A stretch of 64,000 bases of DNA from Hymenobacter jeollabukensis. GTDB lineage: Bacteria; Bacteroidota; Bacteroidia; Cytophagales; Hymenobacteraceae. The position numbers and the translations under genes are program-made. Shown here in pieces: positions 24,473 through 32,093 of the stretch (position 1 is its first letter; each line of letters opens with the position of its first letter). Location: contig NZ_VAJM01000014.1 in NCBI RefSeq assembly GCF_005771675.1, forward strand, positions 62,001 through 126,000. Direction: 5' to 3'. The notes beneath the pieces were generated by a model. That model did no database searches. It saw only the letters and a list, made by a program, of their open reading frames with translations, and was not told the DNA's origin.

Positions 24473-26227
24473 TCAGATGAGCATACGCATCGGGTCTTCC
24501 AGCAGGCTCTTGAGCGTCTGCAGGAAGGCGGCACCGGTAGCGCCGTCTACCACGCGGTGGTCACACGACAGCGTCACCTTCATGATGTTGCCGACCTCAA
24601 TCTGGCCGTTGCGCACTACCGGCGTCTGCTTGATGCCGCCCACGGCCAGGATGCAGGCATCCGGGGGGTTGATGATGGCGGTGAATTCCTCGATGCCGAA
24701 CATGCCCAGGTTGGAGATGGTGAAGGTGCTACCCTCCCACTCGCTCGGCTGCAGCTTCTTGCTCTTGGCCTTGCCGGCCAGCTCTTTCACCTCGGTGGCA
24801 ATGGCCGACAGACCTTTCTGGTCAGCATTGCGCACCACCGGCACCAGCAGCCCTTCATCCACGGCCACGGCCACGCCGATGTTGTACACCTTGTTCGTGC
24901 GGATTTTGTCGCCCAGCCACGAGGAGTTGACGGCTGGGTGCTGCTTCAGGGCCACAGCGGCGGCCTTGATAACCATGTCGTTGAACGACAGCTTCACCGG
25001 CGACAGTTCGTTGAGGCGCACGCGGGCTTCGATGGCCTTGTCCATGGCAATTTCCATGGTCAGGTAGAAGTGCGGGGCCGTGAACAGGCTCTCGGACAGA
25101 CGGCGGGCAATAACCTTGCGCATCTGCGACACAGGCGTTTCGGTGTAGGTGCCCTCGGCAGCGGCGGCCGCGGCCGGAGCGGCCTGCGGCGCGGCTTTCG
25201 GAGCTTCGACGGCCGGAGCAGCTTGCGGGGCCGCGGCCGGCTGAGCCGGGGCAGCCTGCGGAGCCGCGCCGGGCTGGGCGTTTTCCAGGTCGCGCGACAC
25301 GATGCGGCCGTTTTCGCCCGAGCCCTTTACCGTAGCCAGGTCGATGCCCTTCTCCTGGGCAATGCGCTTGGCCAGCGGCGACACGAACGTGCGGCCGCTG
25401 CTGGTAGCCGGAGCCGCCTGCGGAGCGGCCGCAGCGGCATTGGCAACCGGAGCCGGAGCAGCCGAAGCCGCTTCAGGGGCCGGGGCGGCCTCCGCCGCGG
25501 GAGCGGCGGCCGGGGCCGGCGCAGCACCGCCCGACTGCCCGCCGATCAGGGCCTGCACGTCGGCGCCTTCTTCGCCGATAACAGCCAGCACGCCGTCGAC
25601 GGGCACGGACTCACCGTCCTTGGGCCCGATGTAGAGCAGGGTGCCGTCTTCGTAGTTTTCCAGCTCCATGGTGGCCTTGTCGGTTTCCACCTCAGCCAGC
25701 ACGTCGCCCGATTTCACTTTGTCGCCGACCTTCTTGAGCCAGGAGGCAATAACGCCCTCGGTCATCGTGTCGCTCATCTTGGGCATGCGGATGACGGTGG
25801 CTTTTTTGCCGTTGCCGGCCGGCGCAGCGGGCGCGGGCGCCGGGGCAGCGGCCGGAGCCGGTGCGGGGGCCGCTTGCTCAGCCTTGGGCTGCTCGGGCGC
25901 CGGGGCGGGAGCCGCAGCAGGCTCAGCGGCCGGGGCCGGCGCGGCACCGCCGCCCTGCACCTGGCTCAGCAGGCCGGAAATATCTTCGCCGTCTTTACCG
26001 ACGATGGCCAGTACGCCATCCACCGGCACCGATTCTTTCTCTTTCGGACCGATGTAGAGCAAAGTGCCGTCCTCGTAGTTCTCCAGCTCCATGGTCGCCT
26101 TGTCGGTTTCCACTTCGGCCAGGATGTCGCCGGACTTTACTTTGTCGCCCACCTTTTTGAGCCACGCGGCGATGACACCTTCCGTCATCGTGTCGCTCAT
26201 CTTGGGCATTTTTATGATTTCGGCCAT
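24473..26227 (-). CDS. pdhC: Dihydrolipoamide acetyltransferase, E2 of pyruvate dehydrogenase
   Basis: 584 residues with complete E2 architecture. Two lipoyl domains (about 1-80 and 143-222) have lipoylation lysines K43 and K184 in identical ETDKATME contexts. Then come Ala/Pro-rich swinging linkers, a peripheral subunit-binding domain (281-315, VSPLAKRIAQEKGIDLATVKGSGENGRI), and the acyltransferase core (about 365-584) with the catalytic DHRVVDG (H557, D561). It transfers the acetyl group to CoA in the pyruvate dehydrogenase complex. The two lipoyl domains are nearly identical, so they are recently duplicated or under gene conversion. The E1 and E3 genes are not nearby. Oxoglutarate-specific E2s usually have one lipoyl domain, which favours PDH. 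Confidence 0.95.
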   Translation of the reverse strand: MAEIIKMPKMSDTMTEGVIAAWLKKVGDKVKSGDILAEVETDKATMELENYEDGTLLYIGPKEKESVPVDGVLAIVGKDGEDISGLLSQVQGGGAAPAPAAEPAAAPAPAPEQPKAEQAAPAPAPAAAPAPAPAAPAGNGKKATVIRMPKMSDTMTEGVIASWLKKVGDKVKSGDVLAEVETDKATMELENYEDGTLLYIGPKDGESVPVDGVLAVIGEEGADVQALIGGQSGGAAPAPAAAPAAEAAPAPEAASAAPAPVANAAAAAPQAAPATSSGRTFVSPLAKRIAQEKGIDLATVKGSGENGRIVSRDLENAQPGAAPQAAPAQPAAAPQAAPAVEAPKAAPQAAPAAAAAAEGTYTETPVSQMRKVIARRLSESLFTAPHFYLTMEIAMDKAIEARVRLNELSPVKLSFNDMVIKAAAVALKQHPAVNSSWLGDKIRTNKVYNIGVAVAVDEGLLVPVVRNADQKGLSAIATEVKELAGKAKSKKLQPSEWEGSTFTISNLGMFGIEEFTAIINPPDACILAVGGIKQTPVVRNGQIEVGNIMKVTLSCDHRVVDGATGAAFLQTLKSLLEDPMRMLI

Positions 26228-26402
26228 TGCAAGTCGCTAATTGAGTTCAAGGGGTCAAAAATAGACCGGATTTTTTGGGGGTACAAACCCGAATTTCCGC
26301 AAACGTTTCCAGTCCCAAATGACTCCGGCACTGTCGAAAGTGAGGGCTCATTGCTAACTCCAAAAGCTACTGCGGAGTTGCACCCGGCGCAGTTCGTCCG
26401 GG

Positions 26403-27017
26403 CTACGACAGGTGCCCGGTATCCATGTAATTACGGATGCTGAACATGGAGCCGGTGTAATGCACCTTGTAGAGGCACAGGTTGCGGTGCTCGAAGTGGT
26501 CCATGCGGCTGAGCGGGTAGCCCAGCAGCTGGCAGAGCAGCACGCGCATGGCCCGGCCGTGCATGCACACCAGCACGTTTTCTTCCTCGGGCCGGCCGCG
26601 CAGCACTTCCTCGATGAAGGGGCGCTGCCGGGCCGCTACCTCCTCCGGACTCTCGCCGCCGGGCAGGCCCAGGTGGGTTTCGCCGCGCTGCCAGGCCCGC
26701 AGCAGGCCGTGGTACTCGATGTCCTCCTCGGGCGTGATGCGGGTGCCTTCGCGGTGGCCCCAGCTGATTTCGTCGAGGGCGCGGTGCCTTTCGTGAGGCA
26801 GGCCGGCGTCGAGAAACGGCTGAATGGACTGCTGGGTGCGCATCAGGGTGGAGATGTGCACGCGGTCGAAGGGCACGTGGCCGTAGGCGGCGTGAAACTG
26901 CCGGGCCTGCTGCTGGCCCACGTCGTTGAGGGGAGCATCGACGCCGCTGCCCTGCACGATGCCGCGCACGTTGAAGTACGTCTGGCCGTGGCGGATGAGG
27001 TAGATTTTCTTGACCAC
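26403..27017 (-). CDS. Histidine phosphatase family protein
   Basis: 204 residues of the phosphoglycerate-mutase-like superfamily. The phospho-acceptor motif RHG is at 9-11 (YLIRHGQTYFN), the second catalytic His is in VCMHGRAMRVL, the conserved Arg is in STLMRTQQS, and the Glu is in LDEISWGHREG. The length and absence of metal sites fit a small-molecule phosphatase and not cofactor-dependent mutase (about 250 residues). The substrate is unknown. It is divergent from the menI-menF genes; a minus-strand TACTTTTA about 40 bases upstream may be its -7 box. Confidence 0.92.
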   Translation of the reverse strand: MVKKIYLIRHGQTYFNVRGIVQGSGVDAPLNDVGQQQARQFHAAYGHVPFDRVHISTLMRTQQSIQPFLDAGLPHERHRALDEISWGHREGTRITPEEDIEYHGLLRAWQRGETHLGLPGGESPEEVAARQRPFIEEVLRGRPEEENVLVCMHGRAMRVLLCQLLGYPLSRMDHFEHRNLCLYKVHYTGSMFSIRNYMDTGHLS

Positions 27018-27102
27018 GCGGTTTTGGGCGTAGTTTTGCTGAATGGGGCCCTAAAAGTAGCACTTTAGCGGCCCGAACCACCCGAGAGCCGAAAAACGAG
27101 CT

Positions 27103-27558
27103 ATGCTGCCACCTTCCGCCACCCTGCCCACCGTCGCCGAGCTGAACGCCTGGTCGCGCCACACCATGGGCGAACATCTGGGCATTGAAATTACCGCCGT
27201 CGAGGAGCGCGCCATCGAGGGCCGCATGCCCGTCGACCACCGCACGCACCAGCCCATGGGCCTGCTGCACGGCGGGGCGTCGGTGGTGCTGGCCGAAACG
27301 CTGGGCAGCATCGGCGCGGTGTTGCAGGTCGACCGCAGCAAATACGCCTGCGTGGGCCTGGAAATCAACGCCAACCACATCAAGAGCGTGCGCGCGGGCT
27401 ACGTCATCGGCCGGGCCGAGGCCCTGCACCTGGGCCGCACCACCCAGATCTGGGAAATCCGCATCCGCCACGAGGAATCGGGCGCGCTGATCTGCATCAG
27501 CCGCATCACCATGGCCGTCATCGAAGTGCCGGCCAAGAAAGCCCAGCCCGCCGCCTAG
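27103..27558 (+). CDS. menI: Hotdog-fold thioesterase, probable DHNA-CoA hydrolase
   Basis: 151-residue PaaI/YbgC-type hotdog thioesterase. The hotdog active-site region is GLLHGGASVVLAETLGSIGA, with the family HGG and the catalytic Glu, and the central strand ends GLEINANHIKS. This is the pattern of bacterial 1,4-dihydroxy-2-naphthoyl-CoA hydrolases. The stop codon TAG is immediately followed by the ATG of menF, with menD and menB downstream, which makes the menaquinone step between MenB and MenA the likely role. Cytoplasmic. The specific substrate rests on context; a general PaaI thioesterase is the alternative. Confidence 0.85.
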   Translation: MLPPSATLPTVAELNAWSRHTMGEHLGIEITAVEERAIEGRMPVDHRTHQPMGLLHGGASVVLAETLGSIGAVLQVDRSKYACVGLEINANHIKSVRAGYVIGRAEALHLGRTTQIWEIRIRHEESGALICISRITMAVIEVPAKKAQPAA

Positions 27559-28764
27559 ATGCCCGCCCCGACTACCGAAGCCGCTCCTTCGGCCACGGTG
27601 CGCCGGCTGGTGGCCCTGGCCCTGCGGCACGCGGGCTCGGTGGCCCTGTGGCGCCTGCCCCACGCCGCCGCGCCGGTGCTGCTGCTGAGCCTTAGGCCGC
27701 TGCACCTCTCGGGCCTGCCGCCGAGCCTGGAGCCCCAGGCCCCGGCCGGCTTCGCCTTTTACCCCTTTCAGGACGGCGACACGGCCGAGGCCATGCTCTT
27801 GCCCGCCGACGTGGTGCTCGACTTTTCGGCCGGCCAGCAGCTGCGCCTCTCGCACGCGCTGCCGCCCGAGGCCGTGGCGGCCGTGCAGCGCGTCATCCAC
27901 GAAACCGACGAGCCGGCCGAGCTACAGTGGCACGTGAGCCCGCAGCCCCTGCCCGCCACCGCCGACCGCGCCAGCTACGAGTCCTTCGTGGCCCAGGCCG
28001 TGGGGGCCATCCGGGCCGGGCAGATGACCAAGGTCGTATCGAGCCGGGCCGCGCGGCGCCCCCTGCCGCCGGGCTTCGACACCCTGCGCGCCTTCGATAC
28101 CTTGTGCCGGCAGCACCCGCGGGCCTTCGTGAGCCTGGTGAGTGCGCCCCAGGCCGGCACCTGGCTGGGCGCCACGCCCGAGGTGCTGGTGGAAACCGAC
28201 GGCGCGGAGTTTCGCACCATGGCCCTGGCCGGCACCCAGCCGCTCACCCCCGACATCACCGCCAACTCGGCCATGTGGCGGCAGAAGGACATCGAGGAGC
28301 AGGCCATGGTGGGGCGCTACGTGGTGGGCTGCTTCAAGCAGCTGCGCATCCGCGACTACGACGAAACCGGCCCCAAAACCGTGCAGGCGGGCAACCTGCT
28401 GCACCTGCGCACCGAGTTCCGGGTGGATCTGAAGCGCGTCACCTCCCCTACTTTCGCCACCGACATGCTGCGGCTGCTGCACCCCACCTCGGCCGTGGGC
28501 GGCATGCCCCGCGAGGCAGCGCTGGCGTTTCTGCAGCGCCACGAGGGCTACGACCGAACGTACTACAGCGGCTTCTTGGGCCCGGTGAACCTGCCCGCGC
28601 CCGGCACCTCGCGGGTGTTCGTGAACCTGCGCTGCATGCAGCTGCGGCCCACCGAGGCCATTTTGTACGCCGGCACCGGGCTGACCTCGGAATCGGAGCC
28701 GGCGAAGGAGTGGCTGGAAACGGAAATGAAGCTGCGCACGGTGGGCTCGGTGCTGGACGAGTAG
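27559..28764 (+). CDS. menF: Isochorismate synthase
   Basis: 401 residues of the chorismate-binding family. It converts chorismate to isochorismate, the entry step to menaquinone. The C-terminal 260 residues carry the family motifs: GAIRAGQMTKVVSSRA, WLGATPEVLVE, FRTMALAGTQP, the catalytic E/D region KDIEEQAMVGRYV, LHPTSAVGGMPREAAL and YSGFLGP. The ATG begins directly at the end of menI, so translation is probably coupled. The N-terminal 130 residues are variable, as usual for MenF/EntC. Between this gene and menD lies a MITE-like repeat of about 205 bp. MenF is preferred over a siderophore EntC because menD and menB follow. Confidence 0.93.
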   Translation: MPAPTTEAAPSATVRRLVALALRHAGSVALWRLPHAAAPVLLLSLRPLHLSGLPPSLEPQAPAGFAFYPFQDGDTAEAMLLPADVVLDFSAGQQLRLSHALPPEAVAAVQRVIHETDEPAELQWHVSPQPLPATADRASYESFVAQAVGAIRAGQMTKVVSSRAARRPLPPGFDTLRAFDTLCRQHPRAFVSLVSAPQAGTWLGATPEVLVETDGAEFRTMALAGTQPLTPDITANSAMWRQKDIEEQAMVGRYVVGCFKQLRIRDYDETGPKTVQAGNLLHLRTEFRVDLKRVTSPTFATDMLRLLHPTSAVGGMPREAALAFLQRHEGYDRTYYSGFLGPVNLPAPGTSRVFVNLRCMQLRPTEAILYAGTGLTSESEPAKEWLETEMKLRTVGSVLDE

Positions 28765-28779
28765 CAACGGTAGTACTGG

Positions 28780-28985
28780 CAGTCATTGCGAGGACGAAGG
28801 ACGAAGCAATCCTTCCTCCAGTAGCACCGCCGATGCAATACCCACCAACCGAAAATCCGTCTGAACGAAGCCGTGCCCGAAGCCAGCGCCACTGGGTTTC
28901 GGGCGCGGCTGGTTTTGGGTCGATGCCAGTTGGGCCGTGGTGCCTCGGGAGGAAGGATTGCTTCGTCGTTCCTCCTCGCAATGAC
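28780..28985. repeat. MITE-like inverted repeat, family 2
   Basis: Arms of about 38 bases (28781-28819 and 28948-28985) are inverted complements with three mismatches and share no sequence with family 1. They enclose about 130 bases with smaller internal inverted words. The element lies between menF and menD and ends about 55 bases before the menD promoter. Confidence 0.8.
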
Positions 28986-29040
28986 GGCGGACTGAGCTGT
29001 CCGTAGCGGATGAATCCGCGTATTCATGGCCGGCGTGGGC

Positions 29041-29048
29041 TACCTTTG
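29041..29048 (+). promoter_or_regulatory. -7 box of menD
   Basis: TACCTTTG, a perfect match to TAnnTTTG, 21 bases upstream of the likely TTG start of menD. It lies inside the open frame that begins at the ATG at 29010, so that ATG would not be transcribed from this promoter. Confidence 0.6.
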
Positions 29049-29069
29049 CCGCGCTTTACCTGCTCTGCT

Positions 29070-30974
29070 TTGTCGACGCTCCAGCCCATCCACAACATCC
29101 CCGAAATCTGCGCCCAGCACGGCATCACCGACGTGGTGTTGTCGCCGGGCTCCCGGTCGGCGCCGCTCACCATTGCCTTTGCCCGCCACCCCGAGCTGCG
29201 CGTGCGCGTAGTCCCCGACGAGCGGGCCGCCGCCTTTATCGGGCTGGGACTGGCGCAGGCGCAGCGGCGGCCAGTGGCGCTGGTGTGCACCTCCGGCACG
29301 GCCGGGCTGAACTACGCGCCGGCCGTGGCGGAGGCGTTTTTTCAGCAAATTCCGCTGGTCGTGTTCACCGCCGACCGCCCGCCGGAGTGGATTGACCAGC
29401 TCGACGGCCAGACTATCCGCCAGCCCAACCTCTACGGCCGCCACGCTAAGGCCGCCTTCGAGCTGCCCGTTGACTTCACGCACGCCGATGCCCGCTGGCA
29501 GGCTACGCGACTGGTCAACGAGGCCATCAACCTCAGCCAGGAATTTCCGGCCGGGCCGGTGCAGGTGAACGTGCCCCTGCGGGAGCCTTTTTACCCCAAG
29601 GCCGGCGAAGAAATCCAGTACGAGCCGGTCAAAATCAGCCACGAGGTAAGCGGGGCCGCCCAACTGCCCGCCGCCGAGCTGGACGTGCTGCGCCGGCAGC
29701 TGCGCCAGACGCCCCGGGTGCTGGTGGTAGCCGGCCAGTACCCCCACGACGAGGCGCTGCTACTGGCCCTGCGCCGCTTCGGTGCCGCCTACCAGGCCCC
29801 GGTGGTTGGCGACCTGATTGCCAACGTGCACCAGCCCGTCGGCCCCGATTTCGACGCGGCGCGCACTGCCCCGCTGGGCCGGCAGGACGTGTTCATGGTG
29901 GTGCCTGAACCGGGTCTGCGCGAGGCGTTGCGGCCCGAGCTGCTGATTACCTACGGTCAGTCCTTGATTTCCAAGGCGCTGAAAAACTACCTGCGCGAGT
30001 ACCCGGCTACGCAGCACTGGCACATCCAGCCCGCCGGTCCGGTGGCCGACACCTTCCGCACGCTCACGCGCATCATCCGGATGGAGCCGGCCGCGTTTTT
30101 TGAGGCGATTCTGAATGGGAATAGCAGTCTGCCCGCTTCTGATTCCAGTTCGATTCCCGTCGCGGATGCAGCAGGTTCGACCCCGGTTCTGGGTACGGAA
30201 GCCGAACAACGAACAACGAATAACGAAAAACGAACCTCACGCCTGACCTGGCAAGGCCCCGGCAGCGCCCGCGACGAAGCCGCCGCGCCCAAGGATGCCT
30301 TCACCACGCCCTGGCAGCGGGCCAACGGCTGGGCCACGGACTTCGTGCGCGGATTTCTGACCCAGCCCGAGCAGCCGTTCAACGAGTTTACAGCCATCTA
30401 CCGGGCCCTGCAGCTCGTGCCCAGCGACACGGCCCTGCACCTAGCGAACAGCATGGCCGTGCGCTACGCTAACATCCTGGGGTTGCCGGCCGGCTGCACC
30501 GCCGAAGTCTTCGCCAACCGCGGCACCAGCGGCATCGACGGCTGCAACTCCACGGCCGTGGGCGCGGCGCTGGCCCAGCCCGCGCGTCCCATCGTGCTGC
30601 TCACCGGCGACGTGGCCTTTTTCTACGACCGCAACGCCTTCTGGCACAATTACCCCACGCCCAACCTGCGCGTCATCCTGATCAACAACCACGCGGGCGG
30701 CATCTTCCGGCTGATTGACGGGCCGCGGCAGCAGCCCGAGCTGGAGGAGTTCTTCGAGACGCGGCAGTCGCTGACGGCTGAGAATACGGCCAAGGATTTC
30801 GGCCTGCGCTACTTCACCGCCGCTACCTTCGCGGAGCTGGATAAGGTGTTACCCGCTTTCTTTGCACCCTCGTCCAAAGGCAACGCGGCCTTGCTGGAAA
30901 TCACCACCGACTCGGCCACCAACGCCGCCTTTTTCGAGCAGTACCGCGCCGCCGTGCGCACGTCTTTTTCTTAA
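29070..30974 (+). CDS. menD: SEPHCHC synthase, with a large internal insertion
   Basis: Thiamine-diphosphate enzyme joining isochorismate and 2-oxoglutarate, the first committed menaquinone step. The best start is TTG at 29070, giving MSTLQPIHNIPEICAQHG, the normal MenD N-terminus, right after a promoter box. The ATG at 29010 would add 20 residues encoded partly upstream of that promoter. The 634 residues exceed the usual 555-575. The excess is a Ser/Thr/Asn-rich stretch at about 348-410, containing an array-type repeat (30205-30236). ThDP motifs are intact on both sides: LSPGSRSAPL and CTSGTAGLNYAPAVAEA at the N-terminus, and GDVAFFYDRNAFWHN with INNHAGGIF at the C-terminus. The enzyme is probably active. 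Confidence 0.93.
   Translation: MSTLQPIHNIPEICAQHGITDVVLSPGSRSAPLTIAFARHPELRVRVVPDERAAAFIGLGLAQAQRRPVALVCTSGTAGLNYAPAVAEAFFQQIPLVVFTADRPPEWIDQLDGQTIRQPNLYGRHAKAAFELPVDFTHADARWQATRLVNEAINLSQEFPAGPVQVNVPLREPFYPKAGEEIQYEPVKISHEVSGAAQLPAAELDVLRRQLRQTPRVLVVAGQYPHDEALLLALRRFGAAYQAPVVGDLIANVHQPVGPDFDAARTAPLGRQDVFMVVPEPGLREALRPELLITYGQSLISKALKNYLREYPATQHWHIQPAGPVADTFRTLTRIIRMEPAAFFEAILNGNSSLPASDSSSIPVADAAGSTPVLGTEAEQRTTNNEKRTSRLTWQGPGSARDEAAAPKDAFTTPWQRANGWATDFVRGFLTQPEQPFNEFTAIYRALQLVPSDTALHLANSMAVRYANILGLPAGCTAEVFANRGTSGIDGCNSTAVGAALAQPARPIVLLTGDVAFFYDRNAFWHNYPTPNLRVILINNHAGGIFRLIDGPRQQPELEEFFETRQSLTAENTAKDFGLRYFTAATFAELDKVLPAFFAPSSKGNAALLEITTDSATNAAFFEQYRAAVRTSFS
30112..30290. repeat. Repeat-derived insertion inside menD
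   Basis: About 180 bases of in-frame sequence encoding low-complexity residues (GNSSLPASDSSS, then an array-derived EQRTTNNEKRTS). Bases 30205-30236 repeat CGAACAACGAACAACGAATA-type words, a single arm of the array architecture otherwise found between genes. The boundaries are approximate, judged from where recognisable MenD sequence stops and resumes. Confidence 0.6.
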
Positions 30975-30989
30975 TTGTCCACTTGTCAG

Positions 30990-31107
30990 GCCGTCATGCT
31001 CATCTAGCGTCCGCTTGTCGAAGCATCTCTACCGCTTCGTCAGATAGCAAAGTAGCCAGCAGGAATCAGCACGCGAGATTCCTCGACTTCGCTCGGAATG
31101 ACGTTCT
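30990..31107. repeat. MITE-like inverted repeat, family 1 copy B
   Basis: Left arm at about 30990-31030, right arm at 31073-31107. The right arm is identical over 35 bases to the complement of the left arm of copy A (1411-1445). The left arm is more diverged. It lies between menD and menB. Confidence 0.8.
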
Positions 31108-31131
31108 ACTTTCCTTCCCACTTCCCACTCC

Positions 31132-31956
31132 ATGTCCCAGCAAGTAACCTGGACGCCCATCAAGGAATTCAAGGAAATTCTGTTTTCCTTCCACCAGGGC
31201 ATTGCCAAAATCAGCATCAACCGCCCGCAGGTCCACAACGCCTTCACCCCGCTCACGGTGCAGGAAATGATTGAGGCCATGCACATCTGCCGCGACCGGA
31301 CCGACATCGGCGTGGTCATCCTCACCGGCGAGGGCGGCAAGGCCTTCTGCTCGGGCGGCGACCAGAGCGTACGCGGCCACGGCGGCTACGTGGGCGACGA
31401 CACCGTGCCCCGCCTGAACGTGCTCGACCTGCAGAAGCTCATCCGCTCCATCCCCAAGCCCGTCATTGCCATGGTGGCCGGCTGGGCCATCGGCGGCGGC
31501 CACGTGCTGCACGTCGTCTGCGACCTGTCCATTGCCGCCGACAATGCCCGCTTTGGCCAGACCGGCCCCAAAGTTGGCTCCTTCGACGGCGGTTTCGGCG
31601 CCAGCTACCTCGCCCGCGTGGTGGGCCAGAAGAAGGCCCGCGAAATCTGGTACCTCTGCGACCAGTACGACGCCCAGGAAGCCCTCGACATGGGCCTGGT
31701 AAACAAAGTGGTGCCGCTGGAAAAGCTGGAGGAAACCACCCTGGAGTGGTGCCGGAAGATTCTGGAGAAAAGCCCGCTGGCCCTGCGTATGCTCAAGTCC
31801 TCGTTCAACGCCGAGCTGGACGGGCAGGCCGGCATTCAGGAGCTGGCCGGCAACGCCACGCTGCTCTACTACCTCTCGGAGGAAGCCAAAGAGGGCAAAA
31901 ACGCCTTCCTGGAGAAGCGCCAGCCCGATTTCGACAAGTACCCGAAGTTCCCGTAA
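31132..31956 (+). CDS. menB: 1,4-Dihydroxy-2-naphthoyl-CoA synthase
   Basis: 274-residue crotonase-fold enzyme that cyclises O-succinylbenzoyl-CoA. Family motifs are [14 protein letters not shown], the oxyanion-hole segment [39 protein letters not shown] and [16 protein letters not shown]; the C-terminal [18 protein letters not shown] is nearly invariant in MenB. The SGGDQ motif is the bicarbonate-independent or -dependent discriminator region; here the conserved D is kept. It follows menD by 157 bp containing a family-1 inverted repeat, and ends at a strong terminator, closing the menI-F-D-B block. Confidence 0.97.
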   Translation: MSQQVTWTPIKEFKEILFSFHQGIAKISINRPQVHNAFTPLTVQEMIEAMHICRDRTDIGVVILTGEGGKAFCSGGDQSVRGHGGYVGDDTVPRLNVLDLQKLIRSIPKPVIAMVAGWAIGGGHVLHVVCDLSIAADNARFGQTGPKVGSFDGGFGASYLARVVGQKKAREIWYLCDQYDAQEALDMGLVNKVVPLEKLEETTLEWCRKILEKSPLALRMLKSSFNAELDGQAGIQELAGNATLLYYLSEEAKEGKNAFLEKRQPDFDKYPKFP

Positions 31957-31981
31957 CGGTCCAGCAGCCCGCGTGTAGTTC

Positions 31982-32011
31982 AAGCCCCGCCCTCCCGGCG
32001 GGGCTTTTTTT
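31982..32011 (+). terminator. Terminator after menB
   Basis: AAGCCCCGCC-CTCCC-GGCGGGGCTT followed by a run of Ts, a classical intrinsic terminator. Confidence 0.92.
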
Positions 32012-32041
32012 GTACCCCGTGAGCTTCAGTAGCGGGCGTAG

Positions 32042-32084
32042 CTGTTTTCCCAAAATGCTATTAGCATTTTCTCAAAACAGGAGG
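32042..32084 (+). promoter_or_regulatory. 5' hairpin overlapping a Shine-Dalgarno sequence
   Basis: Symmetric 39-base element: CTGTTTT (32042-32048), AAAATGCTA-T-TAGCATTTT (32052-32070) and AAAACAG (32074-32080), two stems around 3x3 internal loops. Its end overlaps AGGAGG (32079-32084), nine bases before the ATG at 32094. It could be an operator in DNA or a fold that hides part of the ribosome site in mRNA. Confidence 0.6.
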
Positions 32085-32093
32085 AAATTATTT

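Noticed and set aside
24455-26443. 662-residue plus-strand reading frame over pdhC
   Set aside because: It is the antisense of a perfectly recognisable E2 gene; high GC gives long open antisense frames, and its residues are low-complexity.
30125-30200. tRNA-like 3' half in the menD insertion (GGTTCGACCCCGG)
   Set aside because: It resembles a T-arm for a few bases only; no acceptor, anticodon or D-arm can be built.
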